Assembly (NCBI GenBank): GCA_009916335.1
Contig: SAAR01000096.1
Span: forward strand, 1 to 10,935
Direction of reading: 5' to 3'
DNA length: 10,935 bases
Origin: Erysipelotrichia bacterium
GTDB taxonomy: Bacteria > Bacillota_I > Bacilli_A > Erysipelotrichales > Erysipelotrichaceae
Position numbers and translations under genes: made by a program. Shown here one piece after another: positions 6,559-10,935 of this stretch (its first letter is position 1; each line of letters opens with the position of its first letter). The notes beneath the pieces are model-generated. The model was not told where the DNA came from. It did no database searches and saw only the letters and a list, made by a program, of their open reading frames with translations.

Positions 6559-7383
6559 TTACGCTGTTTTTTCAGTTTCATCAGCCTTTAGTGGCTCCTC
6601 TTGCGTATCCTCTTTTTTTGCCTGCTCACCTTCAAAATAAGCATTTAAAATTTTGCTTAATTTTTCATCGCTTTTAGCCCACTCAATTAAGGCCGTTCTC
6701 ACATTTTTCGTTTTTAATTCAAATGTTTCGGCTAATTGAGCTAAGTTTTGTTCTTTTAAAAAGAGTTTTTCAATCTCTTTCTTGTTTGCCTCCAAATAAT
6801 CAACCCTGTATCGAGAACATTTGTTTGATACAACCTCAGCACTTAATTCATATTTTTTCACAAGTTCTGAAGGCTTCATGCCTTTTTGGTAATCTTCTAC
6901 GAGATTTTTAACTTTTTCAGCCTCTTTTTCCTCGTTATACTCTTGAACTAAAGCTCTTCTTGCATATCCTTTTTGAAGATATGTGTCGATGATTTTTTCA
7001 AACCCTTCTTCTGCTTTATCAATTTCGGCTTGAAGCTTCGCCTGTTCTTGAATCATCTCCATAGCTTGATCTGTCTCACCATTTTTAGAGAGAAACATAA
7101 TTTGCGTGAGCATATACTCCATAATGCTAGAGAGTTTGTTTAATTTCTCCAACACACCTTTAATGTTTTTAGACGAGCTTAAGGTAATACCTAAATCACG
7201 CTCACCTGAAAAACGAGCAGCATTAACCCCTGCTCTGATTTTATAAATCAAATTGATGTTTGTTTTCCGAGCATTAAAATCATTGACCCCTAAATCAATA
7301 TTTTCAATATCGCTTAGGATATTTTCTTTGATTTCTGCCGCTTTTTGTGCGAAATCACTTTGTTTTTGTTTTTGTTTTGCCAT
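6559..7383 (-). CDS. Coiled-coil protein with two helix-turn-helix-like repeats, function unknown
   Basis: This 274-residue, highly charged soluble protein has no signal peptide. Residues 70-135 are helical and probably coiled-coil. Two similar segments follow, at about 161-199 and 201-237, each with a pattern like Leu-x-x-x-Tyr/Phe-x-Leu-(turn)-x-x-Val-x-x-x: M-K-P-S-E-L-V-K-K-Y-E-L-S in the first and L-A-Q-L-A-E-T-F-E-L-K in the second. This resembles tandem helix-turn-helix units of plasmid and phage DNA-binding proteins. The last 25 residues are acidic and probably disordered. The ATG has a strong AAAGGAG site 5 bases upstream. It could regulate its own gene and the receptor operon, since similar dyads flank it, or be a replicon-maintenance protein. 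DNA binding is inferred from the helix pattern only. Confidence 0.7.
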   Translation of the reverse strand: MAKQKQKQSDFAQKAAEIKENILSDIENIDLGVNDFNARKTNINLIYKIRAGVNAARFSGERDLGITLSSSKNIKGVLEKLNKLSSIMEYMLTQIMFLSKNGETDQAMEMIQEQAKLQAEIDKAEEGFEKIIDTYLQKGYARRALVQEYNEEKEAEKVKNLVEDYQKGMKPSELVKKYELSAEVVSNKCSRYRVDYLEANKKEIEKLFLKEQNLAQLAETFELKTKNVRTALIEWAKSDEKLSKILNAYFEGEQAKKEDTQEEPLKADETEKTA

Positions 7384-7490
7384 AAAGACTCCTTTGTTAA
7401 GATGGTTTTTTTGAGTTGATTGTTTTTATTTGAGAATGTGGTAAATGAGTGATAAAGTACACCTTTTGTTATGGCATACAAAATTACCTA

Positions 7491-7518
7491 AGTATGTATA
7501 TAAGAAGAGTCTTGTCAA
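7491..7518 (-). promoter_or_regulatory. Possible sigma-70 promoter for the HTH-repeat gene
   Basis: On the minus strand a perfect TTGACA at 7518-7513 is followed after 16 bases by CATACT at 7496-7491, matching the -10 consensus at four of six positions. This would leave a leader of about 100 bases before the ATG at 7383. The -35 element sits inside the dyad at 7505-7530, the classic position for an operator. The weak -10 element keeps confidence low. Confidence 0.3.
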
Positions 7519-7530
7519 GCAAGAACTCTT
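7505..7530. repeat. Dyad upstream of the HTH-repeat gene
   Basis: AAGAGTCTTG at 7505-7514 pairs with CAAG at 7520-7523 and ACTCTT at 7525-7530, with loop TCAAG and one bulged A. It overlaps the possible -35 element. Its outer half-sites (AAGAGT and ACTCTT) are the same as those of the dyad ahead of the receptor gene. Confidence 0.5.
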
Positions 7531-7574
7531 AATATTTTAATCATTAATTCATGAAATTGAATTGTGTAGTTTTA

Positions 7575-7680
7575 CCTTTTTCCTAAGAGAAGGAAAGGGA
7601 TTCTAGGCATACCCTCTTTTATGGGTTTTTCTCCCAAAGGAATCCAAGTGGATACCTGACCTCATCTTGCGATGGGCGAT
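7575..7680. other. GC-richer island with nested inverted repeats; candidate structured RNA or recognition region
   Basis: Inverted pairs visible here are TTCCT (7580-7584) with AGGAA (7591-7595); GGATTC (7598-7603) with GAATCC (7640-7645), enclosing ACCC (7611-7614) with GGGT (7623-7626); and GGAATCCA (7639-7646) with TGGATACC (7649-7656), matching at seven of eight positions. GGATTC/GAATCC and GGAATCCA/TGGATACC share bases, so they could form alternative structures. It is neither coding nor like any RNA family I know. An oriT or replication element is possible, but I recognise no nic site or iteron set. Confidence 0.35.
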
Positions 7681-7701
7681 AGTATTTTATATAAATACTA
7701 T
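7679..7701. repeat. Perfect inverted repeat with 9-bp arms
   Basis: ATAGTATTT at 7679-7687 and AAATACTAT at 7693-7701 are exact reverse complements around TATAT. It lies 50 bases beyond the stop codon of the RHH gene, at the border between the GC-richer island and the AT-rich tract. It has no adjoining T-run, so it is not a good terminator; a protein-binding palindrome or an mRNA end structure are the options. Confidence 0.5.
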
Positions 7702-7750
7702 TATAAAATTTCAAATAATTATAATTTTATTAAACTTTATAAAATATTAA

Positions 7751-8245
7751 TTATTTACTGTTTTTAATGGATTTTAATTCTTTGAAAATTTCTTCATAAT
7801 TTTCCATTATTTCATTGACTTGTTTTTGCATCGCAGAAACTTCATCTCTGCATGTTTGCGTTTGGGCGTAAATATTTAAGGGGTCATCTTTAGAGAGTTG
7901 TACATATTCATTACCATATAAAGAAACCAATTCAAGTTCACCCTTAAGTGCCCTACTCTTTATTGTTACTTTACCAATGCTTTTTAGCTCAGCATATAAA
8001 TCAACAGGAACGAGGATGTGGTCTTTTTGTAATGATTGAAAAACTTTTCCATTTTCACTTGCTTCAAAATAATCTTCCAAGATAAAACGAATTGTTTTAC
8101 TCATATTAACGCCTTGCCCAGAGAGTTCCATTTGGTTGATTTTATGAATTAAGTGCGCTGGCAATGAAATTGAGATATTTTTTGTGAGCAATAATGGGCT
8201 TGTGTTTTTTTTACTCTTTTTAGATTTTCTTAAATTGGCTTCCAT
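7751..8245 (-). CDS. Ribbon-helix-helix (CopG/Arc-type) DNA-binding protein
   Basis: From the preferred start the protein has 164 residues. A Lys/Arg-rich N-terminus is followed by a ribbon-helix-helix core at about 23-62: the strand N-I-S-I-S-L-P, a first helix, a turn, and the second helix M-S-K-T-I-R-F-I-L-E-D-Y-F. In this family the strands of a dimer enter the DNA major groove at short repeats. Residues about 120-160 look coiled-coil. An in-frame ATG at 8296 would add 17 residues but has no ribosome site, whereas the ATG at 8245 has AAGG upstream, though at a rather long 11 bases. The gene diverges from the plus-strand operon, and two identical 14-bp repeats overlap that operon's promoter, so repression of that operon and perhaps of itself is likely (inference). 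Plasmid partition or relaxosome accessory proteins share this fold and remain possible. Confidence 0.82.
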   Translation of the reverse strand: MEANLRKSKKSKKNTSPLLLTKNISISLPAHLIHKINQMELSGQGVNMSKTIRFILEDYFEASENGKVFQSLQKDHILVPVDLYAELKSIGKVTIKSRALKGELELVSLYGNEYVQLSKDDPLNIYAQTQTCRDEVSAMQKQVNEIMENYEEIFKELKSIKNSK

Positions 8246-8327
8246 AATGTTAGACACCTTTTTTTCTAATATGAATTTAGAGAAATAGTATAACATATTT
8301 TTTTTTCTATTTTTTTCTTTATTTGCT

Positions 8328-8364
8328 AAAAACTTATTTTTCAGATTGAAAAAAACTTATTTTT
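8328..8364. repeat. Two exact 14-bp direct repeats, likely operator for the RHH protein
   Basis: AAAAACTTATTTTT is present at 8328-8341 and 8351-8364, 23 bases apart start to start, which is about two helical turns and puts both copies on the same DNA face. The second copy fills most of the spacer between the -35 and -10 elements of the plus-strand promoter. This arrangement suits a repressor, and the adjacent RHH gene is the nearest candidate. Confidence 0.6.
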
Positions 8365-8374
8365 ATAATATAAT
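8346..8374 (+). promoter_or_regulatory. Sigma-70 promoter of the plus-strand small-gene operon
   Basis: TTGAAA (8346-8351, five of six consensus bases) and a perfect TATAAT (8369-8374) are separated by the ideal 17 bases. A second TATAAT overlaps at 8364-8369. Transcription would start near 8381, leaving a leader of about 75 bases before the first gene. An inverted repeat, ATAATAT (8365-8371) with ATATTAT (8380-8386), spans the -10 element and the start region. No equally good minus-strand promoter for the RHH gene is visible. Confidence 0.6.
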
Positions 8375-8455
8375 ACATCATATTATTTATGAAATAGTAA
8401 TTTTATATAATTATGTATTTTTATATTATAAATTTTATGAAAAAAGGGGTTGTTT

Positions 8456-8689
8456 TTGTATTGTATTCATTCTGACACACCTTATATAGATATTAACACT
8501 AAGACAATAGAGGAGCTCAACAAAGAGCTTAGTTACCTCAACCCTCTTCTTTTACATTATGCAAATCAGATTCTTAAAAAACAATATCAATTGATTGCTT
8601 GTGGGTTAGGTCCTGATATTGAATGCATCCCTTATGTTCCCAAGTCAATCAATTCATGTGAAATTAGTATTGTATATATAAAAGCATAG
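8456..8689 (+). CDS. Small protein of unknown function, first gene of the plus-strand operon
   Basis: About 77 residues. No ATG starts this frame; TTG at 8456 is favoured because the run AAAAAAGGGG ends 6 bases before it, while TTG at 8450 is too close to that run. An ATG at 8437 lies one frame out and yields only a 12-codon peptide; losing one base from the A6G4 run would join that ATG to this frame. The N-terminal half contains Tyr-Ile-Asp-Ile, then Lys-Thr-x-x-Glu-Leu-x-x-x-Leu-x-x-Leu, a pattern shared with the proteins at 8785 and 9243. The second half (G-L-G-P-D-I-E-C-I-P-Y) is distinct. I recognise no family. The unusual start and the strong inverted repeat at 8589-8654 leave open that this is a decayed or frameshift-controlled gene. 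Confidence 0.55.
   Translation: MYCIHSDTPYIDINTKTIEELNKELSYLNPLLLHYANQILKKQYQLIACGLGPDIECIPYVPKSINSCEISIVYIKA
8589..8654 (+). repeat. Long inverted repeat inside the first small gene
   Basis: AATTGATTG (8589-8597) pairs with CAATCAATT (8646-8654), and CTTG (8598-8601) pairs with CAAG (8641-8644), then GG with CC. The result is about 15 pairs with two single-base bulges around a loop of about 34 bases. Such pairing is not needed by the codons. Confidence 0.5.
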
Positions 8690-8694
8690 GTGAG

Positions 8695-8733
8695 TCAAAG
8701 ATATCGTTTTTGAACCTTTTTCGATAGCTTTGA
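8695..8733 (+). promoter_or_regulatory. Hairpin in the 95-base gap between the first two small genes
   Basis: TCAAAGATATCG (8695-8706) and CGATAGCTTTGA (8722-8733) are reverse complements at 11 of 12 positions, with a T-rich 15-base loop. The next T5 run begins about 10 bases later (8743), too far for a standard terminator. The left arm resembles the sequence at the next gene's ribosome site (AAAGGATATCG, 8771-8781), so the right arm could in principle pair with either. Processing, partial termination or translational control are possible. Confidence 0.45.
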
Positions 8734-8784
8734 TTCTCTTATGTTTTTAAAATTACACGAGGAAAAATCAAAAGGATATCGCCA

Positions 8785-9006
8785 ATGCAACATGCACATA
8801 TTAATCTTGATGAAAAAACACCAGCAGAGTTACGCACACTGCTTACTTTAGTTCAAACGGGCACATTACCTTATGAAGAGAAATCTTATTGGGTCAAACA
8901 AATCAATGCCAAACTTAATCATAAAACGCTTGATAGGGAAAAAGCTAAACAAATCTATGAGCAAATTGAAGAAGGCATGGCTGATATAAGTGATATGGGA
9001 AACTAA
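8785..9006 (+). CDS. Small helical protein of unknown function
   Basis: 73 residues, with ATG preceded by AAAGGA 8 bases upstream. The N-terminus His-Ile-Asn-Leu-Asp-Glu-Lys-Thr-Pro-Ala-Glu-Leu-x-x-Leu-Leu matches the pattern in the first and fourth small genes of this operon. The rest is predicted mostly helical and charged, with no signal peptide, membrane helix or cysteine. I recognise no domain. It is followed after 3 bases by the next gene, so it clearly belongs to the same transcript. It may be a small DNA- or protein-binding adaptor of the phage or plasmid early-gene kind, but that is a guess. Confidence 0.65.
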   Translation: MQHAHINLDEKTPAELRTLLTLVQTGTLPYEEKSYWVKQINAKLNHKTLDREKAKQIYEQIEEGMADISDMGN

Positions 9007-9009
9007 AAA

Positions 9010-9234
9010 ATGACCTATGGTGAAAAACGAATTCAGAGGCAGAACTCAATTAATTTCAAAAAAGAGATTGAAGATATTACGAATAAATTAGGAGACACTG
9101 GTTCTTTGCCTCCTCGACTTCCTAAACATGAAGCCATAGCCTACTACAACGAAAAATTGAGAAAAGAGTTTATCTCTGCTTCAAAAAGCAAAAACAATCA
9201 ACCGCTAAAACCAAAAATCATAGATTTATACTAG
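9010..9234 (+). CDS. Small basic protein of unknown function
   Basis: 74 residues, rich in Lys and Arg, probably helical at both ends, with a central loop containing S-L-P-P-R-L-P-K that could be a peptide-type binding site. There is no signal peptide or membrane helix. GGGA lies 9 bases before the ATG, inside the last codons of the preceding gene, 3 bases away. The high positive charge would suit nucleic acid binding, but no known fold is visible. The next gene follows after 8 bases. Confidence 0.62.
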   Translation: MTYGEKRIQRQNSINFKKEIEDITNKLGDTGSLPPRLPKHEAIAYYNEKLRKEFISASKSKNNQPLKPKIIDLY

Positions 9235-9242
9235 GAGAAAAC

Positions 9243-9446
9243 ATGAGTGGTTATATACAACTTCACACGTCTACCGTAAAAGAGCTTATCGCAACACTTC
9301 AACGCCTACATCCTAATGCGGTTATTAAGGTAGCAGAAACTCAAAATATCCCCTTAAAAAAAGAGAAGCGCTCTTTGGTTTTAAGTATGTTTTACAACGA
9401 CAAAGAAGTTGTTTTTCAAACGGAAGGGTTTTCCATAAACCAATAG
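9243..9446 (+). CDS. Small protein with a T-x-x-E-L-x-x-x-L-x-x-L motif, function unknown
   Basis: 67 residues with a good AGGAG ribosome site just upstream. The N-terminal part, Tyr-Ile-Gln-Leu, then Thr-Val-Lys-Glu-Leu-Ile-x-x-Leu-Gln-x-Leu-His-Pro-Asn-Ala and a beta-strand, resembles a short fold often seen in phage and plasmid proteins, where a helix of the form Leu-x-x-x-Leu-x-x-Leu-Pro-Pro-Asp-Ala leads into a strand. The first half of the pattern also recurs in the genes at 8456 and 8785. The remainder alternates beta-strand and charged residues. I cannot assign a role. Confidence 0.65.
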   Translation: MSGYIQLHTSTVKELIATLQRLHPNAVIKVAETQNIPLKKEKRSLVLSMFYNDKEVVFQTEGFSINQ

Positions 9447-9494
9447 TTCTTAATTTTACATATAAAAAAAGTCAAATATTTATAAAGGAAAAGA

Positions 9495-9905
9495 ATGATT
9501 TTAAAAGAGCTAACAGAAGAACAAATCGATTTTTCAATCGATTTGATTTTTATTCATTTAGGATGCTATTTTGAAGATGAAGAGTGTCTATTGAACAATC
9601 TTTCTCATGACACTAAGATTGGGGATATTTTCGATGAAATCATCACCCAGAAAGGTTTAAGTATTAGAGAGCTCATCAAAGATGTTGCAAAAGGAAATGC
9701 TATCTCTATTAAATTACCCAATGCTCCATCTTCTTTAGAAATTGGCGAATGTATACAGCAACTTGAAAATATTAAAACAATGACAGAGATTGATATTTCT
9801 CCCATTCTTAATTTTTTTGCTCCATTATCCATTCGAGAAATTTGTGCATTTCAGGTACCTAGTGTTGATTTTCAACATATTTTATTACATGAAAGGACTT
9901 TTTAA
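9495..9905 (+). CDS. Hypothetical acidic protein
   Basis: 136 residues, acidic, with no signal peptide or membrane helix. The ATG has an AAAGGA site 6 bases upstream in a 48-base gap after the preceding gene. The protein appears mixed alpha/beta, with an Asp/Glu-rich N-terminal third and no recognisable catalytic motif. Its stop codon abuts the next gene's ATG with no bases between, a sign of coupled translation and a shared job. I do not recognise the family. Confidence 0.68.
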   Translation: MILKELTEEQIDFSIDLIFIHLGCYFEDEECLLNNLSHDTKIGDIFDEIITQKGLSIRELIKDVAKGNAISIKLPNAPSSLEIGECIQQLENIKTMTEIDISPILNFFAPLSIREICAFQVPSVDFQHILLHERTF

Positions 9906-10322
9906 ATGAGAATGGAAGTAGTCACTCATGACAAAATGATTAGTTTAGGGTTTTTAGCAAAAAACCTTTTTGTAAAACATGTCCTAGTAGTTGATGAAGA
10001 CGGTCAGTCATTTGACACACTGCAAACGGTGCAAGCAGACACGTTAGAAAAAATCAAAGCAATGCCGACAGAAGGTGGATTTACACAAGAGATAAAAGAT
10101 GGTGCCATTTGTGCCTTTTCAAGCATGAACGTTGGTGATAAATTTCTTTGTCTTGATGCATGGGTCACTAATTATCAATCAGAAGAAGCAAAGTTATACT
10201 GGGAGGTTCAAAGATTGTGCAATGAAGGACATGCACTACAAGATGCATCTAAATTAGCCAATCAATGGATTAAAGAACAAAGAAAAGAATCCCCCATTAA
10301 AAAGGAGAATAAAGATGTCTGA
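9906..10322 (+). CDS. Hypothetical protein coupled to its neighbours
   Basis: 138 residues. The ATG directly follows the preceding stop codon and has AGGA 8 bases upstream; a second in-frame ATG two codons on is a minor alternative. The N-terminal half contains short strands (H-V-L-V-V-D-E-D-G and a D-G-A-I-C-A-F segment) and the C-terminal half is helical, ending in a Lys/Glu-rich tail. There are three cysteines but no metal-binding pair. It overlaps the zinc-ribbon gene by 8 bases. No function can be assigned. Confidence 0.68.
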   Translation: MRMEVVTHDKMISLGFLAKNLFVKHVLVVDEDGQSFDTLQTVQADTLEKIKAMPTEGGFTQEIKDGAICAFSSMNVGDKFLCLDAWVTNYQSEEAKLYWEVQRLCNEGHALQDASKLANQWIKEQRKESPIKKENKDV

Positions 10323-10884
10323 AAAGGATGCATTATTGTCAGAAAAAGAATGTATTGAAAATCCAATAAGCAAAGATAATAACGCCTATCTTAGCTATAT
10401 TCGTCTGCTTGAAATGCGAGTTGAGCTTTTAAACGACAAACTCAAAGCGTATCAAAACGCTACGTGTACTTCGATTTGTACAGAGCTTATACAAAATCTT
10501 TATACAAACCATAAGTTAGATGAACGAAATATGCAAGATATTTACGATGCATGTGAAAAATTTTCCCTCCTTATTGAGAGCAAAAATAGCATTATTCAAA
10601 ATTTACAATACCTTCTTACAAAAAAAGACACATACCAAAGAGAAAGTAAATCTGACCTTTTATTAGCAAGAGAAGAGGTTTGCGATTTAATGAATATTGT
10701 GCAACAAGCGATTGATAACCCAGCAGGGGCTGAACCTCCAAAGTGGAAAGAGTTTAAAAAATCACTTTGGGCAGGAGAAAAAGTTTTTAGCGACTCAATC
10801 ATTCAATGTGTTGCATGTAATGGTTTTTATGTACGAAGCCATGATTATTGCCCTATTTGTGCAGGAAAAAGCAATGTTAATTAA
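10315..10884 (+). CDS. Coiled-coil protein with C-terminal CxxC-CxxC zinc ribbon
   Basis: 189 residues. The first three quarters are helical with probable coiled-coils (about 25-50 and 85-135). At the end, Cys165-x2-Cys168 and Cys179-x2-Cys182, separated by ten residues, form a compact zinc ribbon. Such ribbons bind nucleic acid or protein partners rather than catalyse reactions. The ATG overlaps the end of the preceding gene by 8 bases and uses the GGAG site there. The cut-off gene at the right edge overlaps its end by 11 bases. A regulator or nucleoprotein adaptor of phage or plasmid type is plausible; the family is not recognised. Confidence 0.72.
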   Translation: MSEKDALLSEKECIENPISKDNNAYLSYIRLLEMRVELLNDKLKAYQNATCTSICTELIQNLYTNHKLDERNMQDIYDACEKFSLLIESKNSIIQNLQYLLTKKDTYQRESKSDLLLAREEVCDLMNIVQQAIDNPAGAEPPKWKEFKKSLWAGEKVFSDSIIQCVACNGFYVRSHDYCPICAGKSNVN

Positions 10885-10935
10885 TGGCTACACCACATCA
10901 AACGATTACGAAGCGCTCTTTGAGCTCATGCAGAC
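10874..10935 (+). CDS. Start of a further small-operon gene, cut by the right edge
   Basis: The ATG at 10874 has AGGA 7 bases upstream and opens a frame to the window's end that begins M-L-I-N-G-Y-T-T-S-N-D-Y-E-A-L-F. It overlaps the zinc-ribbon gene by 11 bases, in keeping with the packing of this operon. About 20 residues are visible, too few to name the product. A second ATG at 10884 in another frame gives a less protein-like reading and has no ribosome site. Confidence 0.65.
   Translation, partial: MLINGYTTSNDYEALFELMQ

Larger units (their letters stand above)
7384..7750. other. 367-base non-coding stretch with dyads and a GC-richer structured island
   Basis: No credible gene is visible. 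From right to left it holds an AT-rich tract (7681-7750), a 23-bp palindrome (7679-7701), an island at about 7575-7680 that is roughly 45% G+C against very AT-rich flanks, a dyad with a possible minus-strand promoter (7491-7530), and the leader of the 274-residue protein's gene (7384-7490). Confidence 0.6.
8282..8399. repeat. 9-bp direct repeats bracketing the divergent control region
   Basis: GAAATAGTA occurs at 8282-8290 and 8391-8399 in the same orientation, flanking the 14-bp repeats and the promoter. In DNA this AT-rich, a chance 9-bp repeat is quite possible. Confidence 0.3.

Noticed and set aside
8246..8296. Longer start for the RHH gene at 8296
   Set aside because: No ribosome site precedes it, and the 17 added residues are translated from the AT-rich control region; the ATG at 8245 has an AAGG upstream.
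8297..8445. CRISPR array or iteron array
   Set aside because: Only two copies of the 14-bp repeat are present, with no regular spacer units; promoter-operator repeats explain them better.
8690..8784. tRNA or known riboswitch in the gap after the first small gene
   Set aside because: Only one hairpin is visible; there is no cloverleaf, no T-loop sequence and no riboswitch consensus I recognise.
9605..9832. Minus-strand open frame opposite the 136-residue gene
   Set aside because: It is antisense to an operon gene with a strong ribosome site and is isolated on its strand.
10596..10802. Minus-strand open frame opposite the zinc-ribbon gene
   Set aside because: It is antisense to a gene with overlap-coupled neighbours and clear zinc-binding cysteines.
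10884..10935. ATG at 10884 as the start of the right-edge gene
   Set aside because: The ATG at 10874 has a better-placed AGGA site and a more protein-like reading in its frame.

Overview
Organism and setting. The window is AT-rich DNA of a Gram-negative bacterium. The outer-membrane TonB-dependent receptor, the Tat and Sec signal peptides, the AAAGGA-type ribosome sites, the Lys/Asn/Ile-rich proteins and the very AT-rich intergenic DNA together suggest Campylobacterota, with a Sulfurospirillum- or Arcobacter-like member as my best guess. This rests on style and family content, not on a marker gene. The short unknown genes, the ribbon-helix-helix (RHH) regulator and the repeat-rich AT-rich centre suggest an accessory replicon or integrated element; I see no transposase, integrase, replication or conjugation gene to prove it.

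Layout. Everything from 1 to about 8245 reads on the minus strand and everything from about 8456 to the end reads on the plus strand, so the window is two diverging blocks around an AT-rich control region at about 8246-8455. The minus block begins with the RHH gene (8245-7751), then a 367-base non-coding stretch holding a GC-richer structured island, then a coiled-coil protein with two apparent helix-turn-helix repeats (7383-6559). A tightly packed operon follows (6499 to 78 and beyond the left edge): TonB-dependent siderophore-type receptor, stand-alone EAL phosphodiesterase, two-helix membrane protein with a periplasmic TPR-like region, di-haem cytochrome b with a periplasmic tail, Tat-exported protein of unknown family, Sec-exported Sel1-like protein, and a short TonB-like protein lacking the receptor-binding domain. 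A further gene appears to start at base 8, and its ribosome site lies inside a stem-loop.

How the minus operon may work (inference). The receptor would bring a metal chelate into the periplasm. The cytochrome b could carry electrons from quinol to the periplasmic side, where its own tail and the cysteine-containing Tat and Sel1-like proteins could take part in reduction or release. The TonB-like protein would link the receptor to the proton-motive force or modulate another TonB. The EAL protein and its overlapping membrane partner add a c-di-GMP turnover branch, which is unusual in an uptake operon.

The plus block is a run of seven small genes plus one cut by the right edge. They are closely spaced or overlapping, and none belongs to a family I recognise. 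Three of the first four share a short N-terminal pattern (aromatic or His, then Ile-x-Leu/Ile, then Thr-x-x-Glu-Leu), and the seventh ends in a CxxC-CxxC zinc ribbon. A near-consensus sigma-70 promoter drives this block, and two exact 14-bp direct repeats overlap it, making the adjacent RHH protein the obvious candidate regulator.
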